Shown here piece after piece: positions 25,232 through 34,551 of a stretch of 64,000 nt of DNA. Position numbers and translations under genes: made by a program. The notes beneath the pieces are model-generated. The model had not been told where the DNA came from, searched no databases, and saw only the letters and a program-made list of their open reading frames with translations. Where the stretch lies: NCBI GenBank assembly GCA_910578335.1, contig CAJTPU010000012.1, forward strand, positions 56,385 through 120,384. Reading direction: 5' to 3'. Numbering within the stretch: the stretch's first letter is position 1; every line of letters starts with the position of its first letter. Source of the stretch: an uncultured Lachnospiraceae bacterium. GTDB taxonomy: Bacteria > Bacillota > Clostridia > Lachnospirales > Lachnospiraceae.

Positions 25232-25346
25232 GCTCTGCTGTTTCTCTGTTTACTGCTCTGCTGTTTCTCCCTTTGTTGCTCTGCCGTTTCTCCATCTGTT
25301 GCTCCGCTGTTTCCCGCTTACTGTGCTGCTGTTTCTCCATTTACTA
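25232..25346. repeat. 23-bp tandem repeat, five units, at the rarA stop
   Basis: Five head-to-tail units of exactly 23 bp, e.g. GCTCTGCTGTTTCTCTGTTT followed by ACT, at 25232, 25255, 25278, 25301 and 25324. Units differ at a few positions. The array begins within the rarA stop codon and fills most of the gap to the VanZ-like gene. The period is not a multiple of three, so it is not a coding repeat. Confidence 0.9.
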
Positions 25347-26690
25347 CTCTTTCGTCTCGCCGCCGTCTTCTGCTTCTCTCCTGATTCTCTGCATATGCTC
25401 CCGTATTTTTACCTCGTAGCCGTTGCCGGAGGGCGTGTAAAATTCCCTGCCGGATAGCTCATAGGGCAGATACTGCTGTTTTACATAATGGTTCTTGTAA
25501 TCATGGGCATATTTGTAGCCCGTTCCATGTCCCAGCTTTGCGGCGCCTTTGTAATGGGCATCCTGCAAATGCACCGGAATCGCAAGGTTTCCTGTCTCCG
25601 CCACAGCGCGCATCGCCTCCCCGATTCCTGCCGACGCCGCGTTGCTCTTGGGCGCCGACGCAATATAGGCGACAGCCTGTGCCAAAATAATCTGCGCCTC
25701 CGGCATACCGACACGCTCCACGGCAAGGGAGGCGCCTACCGCTACCGAAAGTGCCTGCGGGTCCGCATTTCCCACATCCTCCGCGGCACATATCATGATG
25801 CGTCTGGCAATAAAGGTAACGCTCTCCCCCGCATACAGCATCCGCGCCAGATAGTATACCGCCGCATCGGGGTCCGAGCCGCGCATACTCTTGATAAAGG
25901 CGGAAATCGTATCGTAATGGCTGTCCCCGTTTTTGTCATAGCGCATCACCCGCTTCTGGATACACTCCTGCGCAACTGCCATTGTGATATGTATCTTCCC
26001 ATCCTCGCCGCGGTTCGTGGTCATAATCCCCAGCTCGACGGCGTTCAGCGCATGTCTGGCGTCCCCACCGGAAAGCTCCGCCAGAAATTCCAGCGCGTCC
26101 TCCTCTATCTCCGCCTCGTAAGCGCCCATGCCCTTTTCCCTGTCATAGACCGCCTTTCGCAAAAGCTGCTTGATGTCCTCTTTTTGAAGCGGCTTTAACT
26201 CAAAAATAACGGAGCGGGAAATCAAAGCGCCGTTTACCTCAAAATACGGATTTTCCGTGGTCGCGCCAATCAGGATAAGGGTACCGTCCTCCACAAAGGG
26301 AAGCAGGTAATCCTGCTGCCCTTTGTTAAAACGATGAATTTCATCAATAAAGAGGATGGTTCTCTTCCCGTACATGCCCTGCGCATTCTTTGCTTTTTCC
26401 ACCGTCTCCTCCATGTCCTTTTTTCCTGCGACAGTGGCGTTTATCTGTACAAACTCCGCACTGGTAGTATTGGCAATCACCTTGGCAAGGGTGGTTTTTC
26501 CCGTGCCGGGCGGTCCGTAAAAAATAATAGAGCTCAGCTTGTCCGCCTTGATGGCACGATAGAGCAGCTTATCCTTTCCGATGATATGCTGCTGTCCCAC
26601 CACCTCTTCCAATACAGTCGGGCGCATCCGCGCCGCAAGCGGCGACTCCTTCTCCATATAATTTTGTCTCATGTATGCAAACAAATCCAT
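25344..26690 (-). CDS. rarA: Replication-associated recombination protein RarA (MgsA)
   Basis: A AAA+ ATPase of about 448 residues that acts at stalled forks with SSB. Motifs: PLAARMRPTVLEEVVGQQHI at the start, Walker A GPPGTGKTTLAKVIA, Walker B ILFIDEIHRF, sensor 1 IGATTENPYFEVN, arginine-finger region ALISRSVIFELKPL, and the C-terminal tetramer domain with GEAMRAVAETGNLAIPVHL and GTGYKYAHDY. The ATG at 26690 has GGGAG five bases before it; earlier in-frame starts at 26702 and 26729 are less likely. Confidence 0.95.
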   Translation of the reverse strand: MDLFAYMRQNYMEKESPLAARMRPTVLEEVVGQQHIIGKDKLLYRAIKADKLSSIIFYGPPGTGKTTLAKVIANTTSAEFVQINATVAGKKDMEETVEKAKNAQGMYGKRTILFIDEIHRFNKGQQDYLLPFVEDGTLILIGATTENPYFEVNGALISRSVIFELKPLQKEDIKQLLRKAVYDREKGMGAYEAEIEEDALEFLAELSGGDARHALNAVELGIMTTNRGEDGKIHITMAVAQECIQKRVMRYDKNGDSHYDTISAFIKSMRGSDPDAAVYYLARMLYAGESVTFIARRIMICAAEDVGNADPQALSVAVGASLAVERVGMPEAQIILAQAVAYIASAPKSNAASAGIGEAMRAVAETGNLAIPVHLQDAHYKGAAKLGHGTGYKYAHDYKNHYVKQQYLPYELSGREFYTPSGNGYEVKIREHMQRIRREAEDGGETKE

Positions 26691-26772
26691 ATTTACTCCC
26701 ATACCTTCCCGCTTTGTAAAACAAATCACTTCAGTTAGGGCTTTTGACGCTCGAATCCGAACAGACAGTACA

Positions 26773-27747
26773 CTAATTCTGCTGCCGAATCTGCTCCTCC
26801 AGAATCAACGGATAACGGCACAATTCTTTTCCGTCTATATTCGTATGATACATATCCACCGCCGTAATCTGCCGGTTCCCGTAGGTGGTATAATAATAAA
26901 TTCCGCGCGTCGCATTACAGCAGCTTGTATAAATTGTCCTCTCATACTCGCCATTCTCCAGCTCGCAGCAGCCGTTCTGCTGCTCCACTGCGCCGAGAAT
27001 ATGGAAAAACTGTCCTACGCTTTCCTTCTCCGAGTCACCGGACACCGAGTTTAGATTGACAAACGCCGCCCTCACAAATCTGGACTGTGAAGACAAATCC
27101 CCCGGCAGCCCCAGTGCTCCCATGCCGCGGCTGTATACAGCTAACGGCAGTCCCTGCGCAAAAAGATTCTGCGGCGGCTTTGCCGACAGATGCATATAAT
27201 TGTTGAGCCCAAACATCTGCTCCGGAAAAGTCGGGTTGTTCGCTAACACTCTGACCGGATTGTCATAGACAAAGATTCCCTCCTTCACCGCTTCCAGCGT
27301 AACCGTCTCGTCCTTGTCCGATATCATCCAATGAAGCTGTGCCACAGGCAGGCTCTCGGAAAACGGGGTGTCGGTAAGATTGATGTTTGCAAGCTTCTTT
27401 CTGCACTCCCCTACCGTCCTACAGCTTGCTAAAAGCCACGGAATCAATTCATAAACCGCCACATTGTCTCTGTCCTGCACAGGCGGATTGTAATGGGCAT
27501 TTCCCACAAAATTAAGACCTGCCATGGCAAGCCCTTTTTCATTTACCGCGTCGTAATATAAGGGATATCCCTGCGCAACATGCGCCATGCCAATCATGGC
27601 ATAATGGCTGTCCGCATCTTTTGTCCCGCAAAAATGAAACGGGTAATTGCGGGGTGTTATCACTACCTCCTCACCATAGGAATAATCATAATCTAACGTC
27701 CTTCCAAAATAGAAATCCTTCGTTTTACAGGCTGCAGCCGTACACAT
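26773..27747 (-). CDS. Choloylglycine hydrolase family protein (bile salt hydrolase-like)
   Basis: A 324-residue Ntn-hydrolase that would cut the amide bond of conjugated bile salts or of an acylated amine. The active-site set is present: Cys2 exposed after Met removal (MCTAAACKTK), FGRTLDYDYSYGEE (Arg and Asp), GLAMAGLNFVGNAHY (Asn), RVLANNPTFPEQ (Asn) and SRFVRAAFVNL (Arg). Some family members are penicillin V acylases; the LANNPTF block and overall match favour bile salt hydrolase. No signal peptide is seen. It is the last gene of the run starting at 34453 or 31201. Confidence 0.88.
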   Translation of the reverse strand: MCTAAACKTKDFYFGRTLDYDYSYGEEVVITPRNYPFHFCGTKDADSHYAMIGMAHVAQGYPLYYDAVNEKGLAMAGLNFVGNAHYNPPVQDRDNVAVYELIPWLLASCRTVGECRKKLANINLTDTPFSESLPVAQLHWMISDKDETVTLEAVKEGIFVYDNPVRVLANNPTFPEQMFGLNNYMHLSAKPPQNLFAQGLPLAVYSRGMGALGLPGDLSSQSRFVRAAFVNLNSVSGDSEKESVGQFFHILGAVEQQNGCCELENGEYERTIYTSCCNATRGIYYYTTYGNRQITAVDMYHTNIDGKELCRYPLILEEQIRQQN

Positions 27748-27768
27748 AAAATCCCTCCGTCCTATACA

Positions 27769-28674
27769 CTATTTTTTGCGCCGCTGTGCCGCTTTTTTCT
27801 TCAATTCCTCCAATGCTTCCTTATAGCGTCTTGAACTCATGGAAGGATTGTTGCGGATGCGATGGTAAAACATGCTGCGGTGCTCTTCTTTTTCCACGTT
27901 TATCTTATACTGCGCATGTAAATCGAGCAGTTCATCCCTTGTATCCTGCGAGTATTCCTCCGGCTTTCTGCCAAGAAGCTCTTTCATCACATTGAGCCGC
28001 TTCTCAATTCCTGTCTTGATTTCTTCTGTTTTAAATTTTTCCGACAATGCCTCTTTCTTTTCGCTCCACTCTTCTCCCGCTACTGCAATCATCACGTCAA
28101 GCCGCTTCTGCAGCCGCAGCATCTCTTCCTTTGCTTTTTCCATCCGCACCAGAATATCCCGCAAATCCAACGCCTCTTTGAAAGAAAGTGCAAAATCACA
28201 GGTAATGACAATCGTCAGAAGAATCGCCGCCACGCTCAAAATATCTGCCGGAATCCCCAATACAAGCTTCTCGATAGGCTTGTGTATCACATAATTCATC
28301 AGCAGCGTAAGTCCGCCCCACGCCAGCGTCGAGCTTAGGCATACCTGTCCCTGAAAGTTAAACGGCTGATTGGAGTAATCCCAGTAACGTACCTTAAAAA
28401 GCGCTTCCATTACAACGCCTGTCACATACTCCAGCACGGTTGCGCCGATACATCCTGCAATATAGACCGCCCACCAATGCTCCAAAAAGGGCTTTGATAC
28501 CACCAGCATCATAATGGCGCCGCTGCCGTAAAGCGGCAAAAACGGTCCCTTCATAAATCCCCTGTTCACCGGCTTTCTGCTCTTTAACGATACATAGGCG
28601 GACTCAAAGCACCAACCGCAAAAACAGTAAAAATAAAACAAAAACAGCCATTGTATCAACGTATAAGAATACAT
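27769..28674 (-). CDS. PF06541-type membrane protein (putative ABC-transporter type IV)
   Basis: A membrane protein of about 301 residues. The N-terminal 170 residues have five helices with the family block FCGWCFESAYVSLKSRKPVNRGFMKGP and EYVTGVVMEALFKVRYWDYS. The C-terminal 120 residues are a charged coiled coil. The name 'ABC transporter permease' for this family is traditional and unsupported. The ATG at 28674 follows GGAGCGGGT and starts eight bases after the S4-protein stop. Confidence 0.82.
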   Translation of the reverse strand: MYSYTLIQWLFLFYFYCFCGWCFESAYVSLKSRKPVNRGFMKGPFLPLYGSGAIMMLVVSKPFLEHWWAVYIAGCIGATVLEYVTGVVMEALFKVRYWDYSNQPFNFQGQVCLSSTLAWGGLTLLMNYVIHKPIEKLVLGIPADILSVAAILLTIVITCDFALSFKEALDLRDILVRMEKAKEEMLRLQKRLDVMIAVAGEEWSEKKEALSEKFKTEEIKTGIEKRLNVMKELLGRKPEEYSQDTRDELLDLHAQYKINVEKEEHRSMFYHRIRNNPSMSSRRYKEALEELKKKAAQRRKK

Positions 28675-28682
28675 ACCCGCTC

Positions 28683-29453
28683 CTATCGGTATACCTGTAT
28701 GCCCAGACACAGCTTACCCTTTTTCGTCTCGTATTTTACCCCTGTAAAAATAAACTTGCCGTACCCTCTTACATTCACAACCTCCTGCGGCTTTAACGGA
28801 CGGCTGTTGTTTTCTACCAGTCTGCCGTCCACATACACCCTTGCCCCCTGAAACAAGGAAAGACTCTCCGTCCGCGAAAGCTTGTAAAGCTTTGACAGGC
28901 ACCCGTCAATCCGAAGGGAGCTTACCAATACTTCCGTCTCCTCCGGTTTATCTGCTTCTGTCCGTGCCATCCGCTCTACTGTCTTACAGCTTACGTGGGT
29001 ATGCCTTATTTGTGTCAAATTTTCACAAATATATTCTGCCATGGAAGACTGACAATAAAAATATCCGCCCTCCTCCCCCACGCGGATATCGCCGATACAG
29101 CTTCTCTCGATTCCCAAGTTCATCAGCGCGCCCAAAAAATCCCTGTGGCTTAAGGCTTCCGCAAATTTAAGCTGAAGAGGCTTCACCTGCATACAGGAAA
29201 TGGGATATGCCTCTTCATAGCCAAATTCTTCCGGCGAGCCAAAACGCAGCATCTTCCGCTCCGCACCCTCATCCCCGCCAAACAAAGCCGGTGATGCAAA
29301 GCAAAGCTCCTTCTCCATTCTATAATAAAGCTCCAGCTCCGCCAGCCCCAGAAAACCACTGAAGGTAAAAAGATTCTGCCGGTAAGATTTATCCGCCAAA
29401 TCCTTTATGCGTCTCTGCAATTGTAATTGTTCTTTTTCTGAATCAAGTGCCAT
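28683..29453 (-). CDS. S4-domain RNA-binding protein, YlmH-like
   Basis: A 256-residue protein. The N-terminal domain (FLGLAELELYYRMEKE, CMQVKPLQLKFAEALSHRDFLGALMNLGIERSCIGDI) matches YlmH, which in Bacillus helps rescue stalled ribosomes. The C-terminal S4 domain is clear: SSLRIDGCLSKLYKLSRTES, VYVDGRLVENNSRPLKPQEVVNVRGYGKF. It lies four bases after the ZIP transporter stop and eight before the next start. Confidence 0.9.
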   Translation of the reverse strand: MALDSEKEQLQLQRRIKDLADKSYRQNLFTFSGFLGLAELELYYRMEKELCFASPALFGGDEGAERKMLRFGSPEEFGYEEAYPISCMQVKPLQLKFAEALSHRDFLGALMNLGIERSCIGDIRVGEEGGYFYCQSSMAEYICENLTQIRHTHVSCKTVERMARTEADKPEETEVLVSSLRIDGCLSKLYKLSRTESLSLFQGARVYVDGRLVENNSRPLKPQEVVNVRGYGKFIFTGVKYETKKGKLCLGIQVYR

Positions 29454-29456
29454 ATT

Positions 29457-30248
29457 CTACCCCAAAGCCACATCCAGTATCATCATAAGTAAAAAACCGG
29501 CAAGTACGCCCAGCGTTCCCACATGGGAATGTTCGCCCAAATGTGCCTCCGGTATCAGCTCCTCTACTACCACATAAAACATAGCGCCTGCCGCAAAGGA
29601 TAAAAGCCACGGCATATAAGGCACTAAAACAGAGGCAATCAGCACAGTCAGCACGCCAAACAAAGGCTCCACCACACCGGAAAGACAGCCTGCCCAAAAA
29701 GCCTTCAGAGAAGTGGTTCCTTCTCTTTTTAACGGCAGTGAAATTGCCGCTCCTTCGGGAAAATTCTGAATCCCGATTCCCAGCGCAAGTGCAAAAGCCG
29801 CCGCATAATCGGCGCCGGAACCGCCGTTTAGATGGGCGTTGGCAAAAGCCAGCCCCATCGCCATGCCCTCCGGAATATTGTGCAAGGTTACGGCAAACAC
29901 CATTAACGTCGTCCGGTGAAGCGATGTTTGCGGTCCCTCCGCCTCTTTTTCTCCCAAATGCAGATGGGGTATCAGTTTATCCATCGCAAGCAAAAATGCA
30001 GCGCCGAGCAAAAAACCACCCGCCGCCGGCACAAACCCTCTCTGCCCGCTTTCCTCAGCCTGCTCTATCGCCGGAATCAGCAGCGACCATACGCCCGCAG
30101 CAATCATAACGCCCGCCGCAAACCCCAGAAAAGACTTGTGCACGGCATCTTTCATTTCCTTTCGAAAGAAAAAGACAACTGCCGCGCCCAGCGTAGTCAT
30201 CAGCCATGCAAAACCCGTCCCCTCCAAGGCAAGTAAAAAAGTGCTCAT
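29457..30248 (-). CDS. ZIP-family metal transporter (ZupT/GufA type)
   Basis: A membrane importer for divalent metals, probably Zn2+ with some Fe or Mn. About 263 residues with eight helices. Helix IV has VTLHNIPEGMAMGLAFA and helix V IQNFPEGAAISLPL, the paired H-N-x-P-E-G / N-x-P-E-G metal site. The cytoplasmic loop carries HLHLGEKEAE, a His-rich metal-binding segment. GAGGT precedes the ATG at 30248. It follows the G3E GTPase by 23 bases and is the transport part of a metal cluster. Confidence 0.93.
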   Translation of the reverse strand: MSTFLLALEGTGFAWLMTTLGAAVVFFFRKEMKDAVHKSFLGFAAGVMIAAGVWSLLIPAIEQAEESGQRGFVPAAGGFLLGAAFLLAMDKLIPHLHLGEKEAEGPQTSLHRTTLMVFAVTLHNIPEGMAMGLAFANAHLNGGSGADYAAAFALALGIGIQNFPEGAAISLPLKREGTTSLKAFWAGCLSGVVEPLFGVLTVLIASVLVPYMPWLLSFAAGAMFYVVVEELIPEAHLGEHSHVGTLGVLAGFLLMMILDVALG

Positions 30249-30271
30249 ATTACTACCTCTTCCACACAAAA

Positions 30272-31201
30272 TTAGTTGAAACTTATCACCGGATTTTTGG
30301 GTGCTTTCGTTTTTTCCACACTGACAGCATGTAAAACCGGTCCTTCACCCTGATATTCCTCTCTGTACTCCTTTGCAACCAGAGCCTTTACTTTCACCCA
30401 TTCCTTCTGCGTAAGCTGCTCCACACCCTTATATTCACAAGGATACCCCAAAAACGCCATATCATCCGCACAGCAGGTCATCGCCATGCGCCCGGGAACA
30501 AAATAATTTTCCGAAAATTCCTCCGGCTTTAAAACCATGGCGATAAACTCCACCTTTTTGCCAATATATCTCTCCAAATGGTCCATGCTGTCCAAATACC
30601 AGATACCGTACCCATAATCATCCAGAGTAAGAACCTCCTGCTTTAAATCATAGGGCAGGTCGTCCTCCATAATTTCCGTAATCTCGCCGTTTGCATCTTC
30701 AAAAATAATGTCGGCGCGGGGATTGACCGCCTTGATATTCCGTTTATAGCTGCTCAAATCCGAAATACCGTCACAGCGGTTAAAAATAATCATCTCCGAA
30801 TTGCGCACCATTTCCGCCAAAAGCGAGCGCATATTGGTGTAATAGTTGGGAAAGGTAGAACCGTCTATGGTCGTAATCTGCTGTTCTATCTTCCAATGCC
30901 ACGGCATCTTCATATTTTTAAAATTCCACATACCGTTGTACTCTACGATAATCCGCTCCGGCTTATATTTCTTTTCCAGCTCTAAAAGATGATTGGGATT
31001 AAAATCCTCCTCGCTTTCAATCAGCTCCACCACCGTGCGGCTCTTTTTCAGCAAATCGTCGTCATATTCCACTTCTCCCTCTTCACAGAGCAGAAGCAGC
31101 GTCGTCCCCCTCGTCTGAAAATACGGCTGTGCAAGCGTGTATGTGATAAACTCCGTCTTGCCGCTCTCCAAAAATCCGTTAATCATATAGACAGCTTTCA
31201 T
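30272..31201 (-). CDS. G3E-type P-loop GTPase without CXCC motif
   Basis: A 309-residue protein of the COG0523/HypB/UreG class. The P-loop reads MINGFLESGKTEFI. A Walker B-like IIVEYNGMW replaces the usual E-P-x-G, and the guanine motif is NRCDG instead of NKxD. The CXCC metal motif of typical CobW proteins is missing; an acidic CEEGEVEYDDD stretch stands near that position. Residues 210-300 form a C-terminal domain with VLKPEEFSENYFVPGRMAMTCCADD, as in TIGR03943/YcgQ-type partners. It probably handles a metal together with the ZIP carrier next to it. Confidence 0.78.
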   Translation of the reverse strand: MKAVYMINGFLESGKTEFITYTLAQPYFQTRGTTLLLLCEEGEVEYDDDLLKKSRTVVELIESEEDFNPNHLLELEKKYKPERIIVEYNGMWNFKNMKMPWHWKIEQQITTIDGSTFPNYYTNMRSLLAEMVRNSEMIIFNRCDGISDLSSYKRNIKAVNPRADIIFEDANGEITEIMEDDLPYDLKQEVLTLDDYGYGIWYLDSMDHLERYIGKKVEFIAMVLKPEEFSENYFVPGRMAMTCCADDMAFLGYPCEYKGVEQLTQKEWVKVKALVAKEYREEYQGEGPVLHAVSVEKTKAPKNPVISFN

Positions 31202-31270
31202 TTCCCTTGTTTCCTTTCCTTCCTCTTTACAGGCAAAGACACTGTTTTTCCTGCATTTCCTGCCCCACTT

Positions 31271-33059
31271 CTACTCCTTGATATATCTTCTCTTTTTAGT
31301 TGCTGCCGTACAAGATACAAAATTCATTGCAACCAGTTCATTTAGTAACTGCCTTGTTCGTGGACCCTTTAAGCCTATCATTTGGGCAATTTCTTCCGTA
31401 CTGTATGATTTTCCTTGCTGCATACAAACCAAAATTTGTTTTTGCCGCTTTGACAATTCCCGTATATGCACTTTATCTTCTGCTGATTTTTCTGCTGATT
31501 TTTCTGCTGATTTTTCTGCTGATTTTTCCAAATCATCTGCCAGATTTTGTGCCATACAAACTATTTTTTCATCATCAGACTTATCACTTAACCTTTTTGC
31601 TGCCTCAGCAATTCTTTTTACTTGTTCTCGCGGAATATTACGCGTATATGCAATCAGTCTCTTGCGTACCGCATCCATTCCCCCATTCTTTTTTGTTACA
31701 AACACTTCTATTGAACTGTCAAGCATTTCTGCTATCACATAGCTTTGTGCCGCTGCATTACCTGTATCCTCTATAATTTCCTCCTTCAACTCCTGTAGTC
31801 CGATTAGCCAAAACGGCACCATTTTCAATGTCAATGTAACTTGATTCAGCTTTGTGTCTTCTTTCAGTTCCGGCTTTATCCAATCTGCATTATTCCATGT
31901 ATTCAGAATTGCCGGAAATCCCGAACCGGCATTGTCACCAAACCCAATCATTCTAAGCATGGTCTGCATACGCGGGTTTCTTGGTTTTGAATTTCCTCCT
32001 CGATAAATGTCTTCAATCGGAAGTTTCAGTATTCCCGGATTGGTAAATTCAAAACCATCGGCACGCTTAATTATCTTCAATGTTCCCGCATCTAATCGAT
32101 AATCTGCATGTATAACCAAATTCACAAAGGCTTCTCTGACCGCCTTATGGACAGGTGTCTCATCAATCCGCTGCATCCCTTCCAGTTTAAAAGGTTTCTT
32201 CAAGTCAGCCGTCAGCTTCGGTGTCACCCGCATGAAAAAATTAAACAAATTGTTTTCCCAAGTTCCATCATAGGTAATACGGTCATTCCAACGTATATCC
32301 GGCGTAATCTCGCTCTCATCCCGGTAATCCATAAACACATTGTCAAACTCATCACGTATGGCCAGACCGTCTCCAAACATCATCAAACCGGCAAGTGTCA
32401 AGCCTTCTTTTCCTTCCCGTCGGTTTTTTCTGTATCCGCCAAGTTTCTCCAGAAACAGTTTGTCGTCAAGAGAATTCCATACATGTCCATCATTTCTAAT
32501 TTCGAAAATCTGCCGATATTTTCGCAATGTCTCTTTATCAATATCAGCCATTGTATAATACTCCAAAATCATTCCGTCATTTCCATCCGGATTTTTATCA
32601 CGAATCATTCCATCAACTTCAAATTCCGCTGCATGATAATCACCTTCATTATTTCTTTTATACGTACCTTTATATGGATTTTCACCCACATAAACCGGAC
32701 GCATTTTATAATCAGCCCTTGGAACTTTAATCACAATGAGATTGATTCCGGATTCTTCGACAATAAATACATCCTCATCCCTAAGAATATTTACATTGAC
32801 CTTACTGCTATTAATAGTATTCCAGAAATCCTCCTTTTTCCTCTTAGGTTCGCTTATTCCCTGTATAAGAAATCGTTCTTCCAAACGCTCTTTCTTTTTA
32901 TCTTCTTTCACTCCAAGGATAATGTAACCCACCTTTTGTATTAGCAAAGGCAGAATAAGTCTCATACACAGACTTTGGCACACTACTTTCTGCTTCTTTA
33001 CATTCCGTATCTATCTTTTCACCTTGATATATAATTTGTTTTAATTCCTGCATATCCAA
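31271..33059 (-). pseudogene. AlbA_2-domain/GHKL-like protein, frameshifted near 32930
   Basis: The N-terminus (LDMQELKQIIYQGEKIDTEC, SAFANTKGG) and the continuation (YIILGVKED onward) are in different frames. Removing one base from GGTGGGT at about 32928-32934 restores FANTKGGYIILGVKE, the AlbA_2 (Schlafen-like) block. The rest is intact: an ATP-binding lid-type domain (VREAFVNLVIHADYR, GFGDNAGSGFP), a linker with KSAE repeated four times, and a C-terminal winged helix (YSTEEIAQMIGLKGPRTRQLLNEL). Start may be TTG at 33059, with AGGTGA seven bases upstream. Such proteins are accessory, perhaps phage-defence or regulatory. It separates the two G3E GTPase genes. Confidence 0.8.
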
Positions 33060-33118
33060 GAGGCAATCACCTGCCCTTCCTACATATACACTGTATGCTC
33101 CTCTTATTTCCCTGTAAA

Positions 33119-34453
33119 TCACCCGAACAGCGCTTCCAGCTTTTCCTCAGAAATCTTGGAGCCGATAACGCACAGCTTTCCGGTTACCTGGGGTTTTCCG
33201 GTTCTGATATCGCTTTCTTCCGGTACATAGTCAAAATAGAGCCACGTGCCGTCCTCTGCCGGAACCATGCCTTTTGCACGGAGAATCATGCCGTATTCAC
33301 CGCCGTCAAGCTCCTTTAAAATCGCCGCTATCTTCTCTGCCGTATAGACTGCAGGGGTTTCCTTTCCCCAGCTTGTAAACACCTCATCCGCATGATGGTG
33401 ATGATGGTCATGGTCATGACAGCCGCAGGTACAGTCCTCTCCGTGGTCATGGTGATGCCCGTGATGGCACTCCTCGTCGTCATGGTGATGCCCGTGATGG
33501 CACTCTTCTCCGTCATGGTGATGCCCATGACAGCATTCTTCATCGTCATGATGATGCCCGTGATGGCACTCTTCTTCATCATGGTGATGCCCATGGCAGC
33601 ACTCCTCCTCGTCATGATGATGCCCGTGATGACACTCCTCTCCGTCATGGTGATGCCCATGGCAGCACTCCTCGTCGTCATGGTGATGCCCGTGATGACA
33701 CTCCTCCTCATCATGATGATGCCCCTGGCAGCATTCCTTCTCATCATGATGATGCCCGTGATGGCACTCTTCTTCATCATGGTGATGCCCGTGATGGTGC
33801 TCCTCTTCGTGACGGTGCTGTTCCTCCAAAAGCGCAGCCATCATGGATTCCAGTTTATCTGCGCCCTCAATTGTTTTTAAAATATCCGCGCCCTGCAATT
33901 CTTCCCATGGCGTTGTGATAATCGTCGCCTGCGTATTGTACGTGCGAATCATTTCCACACATTTTTCCAGCTTCTCCTGACTCATGCCCGCCGTCCTGCT
34001 TAAGACAACCGTCCCTGCATAGGCAATCTGGTTGCAGAAGAATTCGCCGAAATTTTTGATGTACATTTTACATTTTGCAGCATCTACCACCGCTACGGCG
34101 CTGTTTACCTTTACCTCCGTGTCAGCCGCCACATTTTCCACAGCCTTGATAACATCCGAGAGCTTTCCCACACCGGACGGCTCTATCAGTATGCGCTCCG
34201 GCGCATAGGTGGTAAGCACCTCTTTTAAGGAAGTGCCAAAGTCTCCCACTAACGAACAGCAGATACAGCCGGAATTCATCTCCTTAATTTCAATGCCTGC
34301 TTCTTTTAAAAAGCCGCCGTCAATGCCAATCTCTCCAAATTCATTTTCAATCAGCACTACCTTGGTGTCTGCCAGCGCTTCCTTCAGTAATTTTTTAATC
34401 AGGGTTGTCTTTCCTGCACCCAGAAAGCCGGAAAAAATATCTATTTTCGTCAT
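33119..34453 (-). CDS. CobW/COG0523 G3E GTPase with Cys/His-rich repeat domain
   Basis: A zinc-type metallochaperone of about 444 residues. The GTPase core is complete: FSGFLGAGKTTLIKKLL (P-loop), GGFLKEAGIEIKEMNSGCICC with the CXCC metal motif, RILIEPSGVGKLSD (Walker B), and VVLSRTAG in place of N-K-x-D. Between the GTPase part and the short C-terminal CobW_C-like domain (VFTSWGKETP to the end) lies an insert of eleven decapeptides of the type CHHGHHHDEE, many alternating CHH and CCH. Such His-rich inserts are known in COG0523 proteins but are usually much shorter. ATG 34453 has AGGAG at a proper distance. Confidence 0.93.
   Translation of the reverse strand: MTKIDIFSGFLGAGKTTLIKKLLKEALADTKVVLIENEFGEIGIDGGFLKEAGIEIKEMNSGCICCSLVGDFGTSLKEVLTTYAPERILIEPSGVGKLSDVIKAVENVAADTEVKVNSAVAVVDAAKCKMYIKNFGEFFCNQIAYAGTVVLSRTAGMSQEKLEKCVEMIRTYNTQATIITTPWEELQGADILKTIEGADKLESMMAALLEEQHRHEEEHHHGHHHDEEECHHGHHHDEKECCQGHHHDEEECHHGHHHDDEECCHGHHHDGEECHHGHHHDEEECCHGHHHDEEECHHGHHHDDEECCHGHHHDGEECHHGHHHDDEECHHGHHHDHGEDCTCGCHDHDHHHHHADEVFTSWGKETPAVYTAEKIAAILKELDGGEYGMILRAKGMVPAEDGTWLYFDYVPEESDIRTGKPQVTGKLCVIGSKISEEKLEALFG
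33448..33808 (-). repeat. 30-bp coding tandem repeat (Cys/His decapeptides)
   Basis: About eleven in-frame 30-bp units within the G3E GTPase gene. Each encodes E-x-C-[H/C]-H-G-H-H-H-D. From the second unit on, CHH and CCH types largely alternate, giving a 60-bp higher-order period. Because the DNA units are so alike, copy number is likely to vary between strains. Confidence 0.92.
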
Positions 34454-34551
34454 CATAATCTCCTTTTCCGCGCGACTTTGCGTCCGCTTTTCCATTTCAT
34501 ATTGTGGAACAATTTTCATAGAATGTCAAGAAAGCCGCCATAATTTTATCA

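Noticed and set aside
31485..31530. 12-bp repeats at 31485-31530 as a separate repeat element
   Set aside because: They are in frame and encode the K-S-A-E linker of the AlbA_2/ATPase protein, so they are part of that gene.
33391..33823. Regular 30-bp repeats resembling a CRISPR array
   Set aside because: The units are adjacent with no unique spacers, in frame, and encode Cys/His decapeptides inside a GTPase gene. No cas genes are near.
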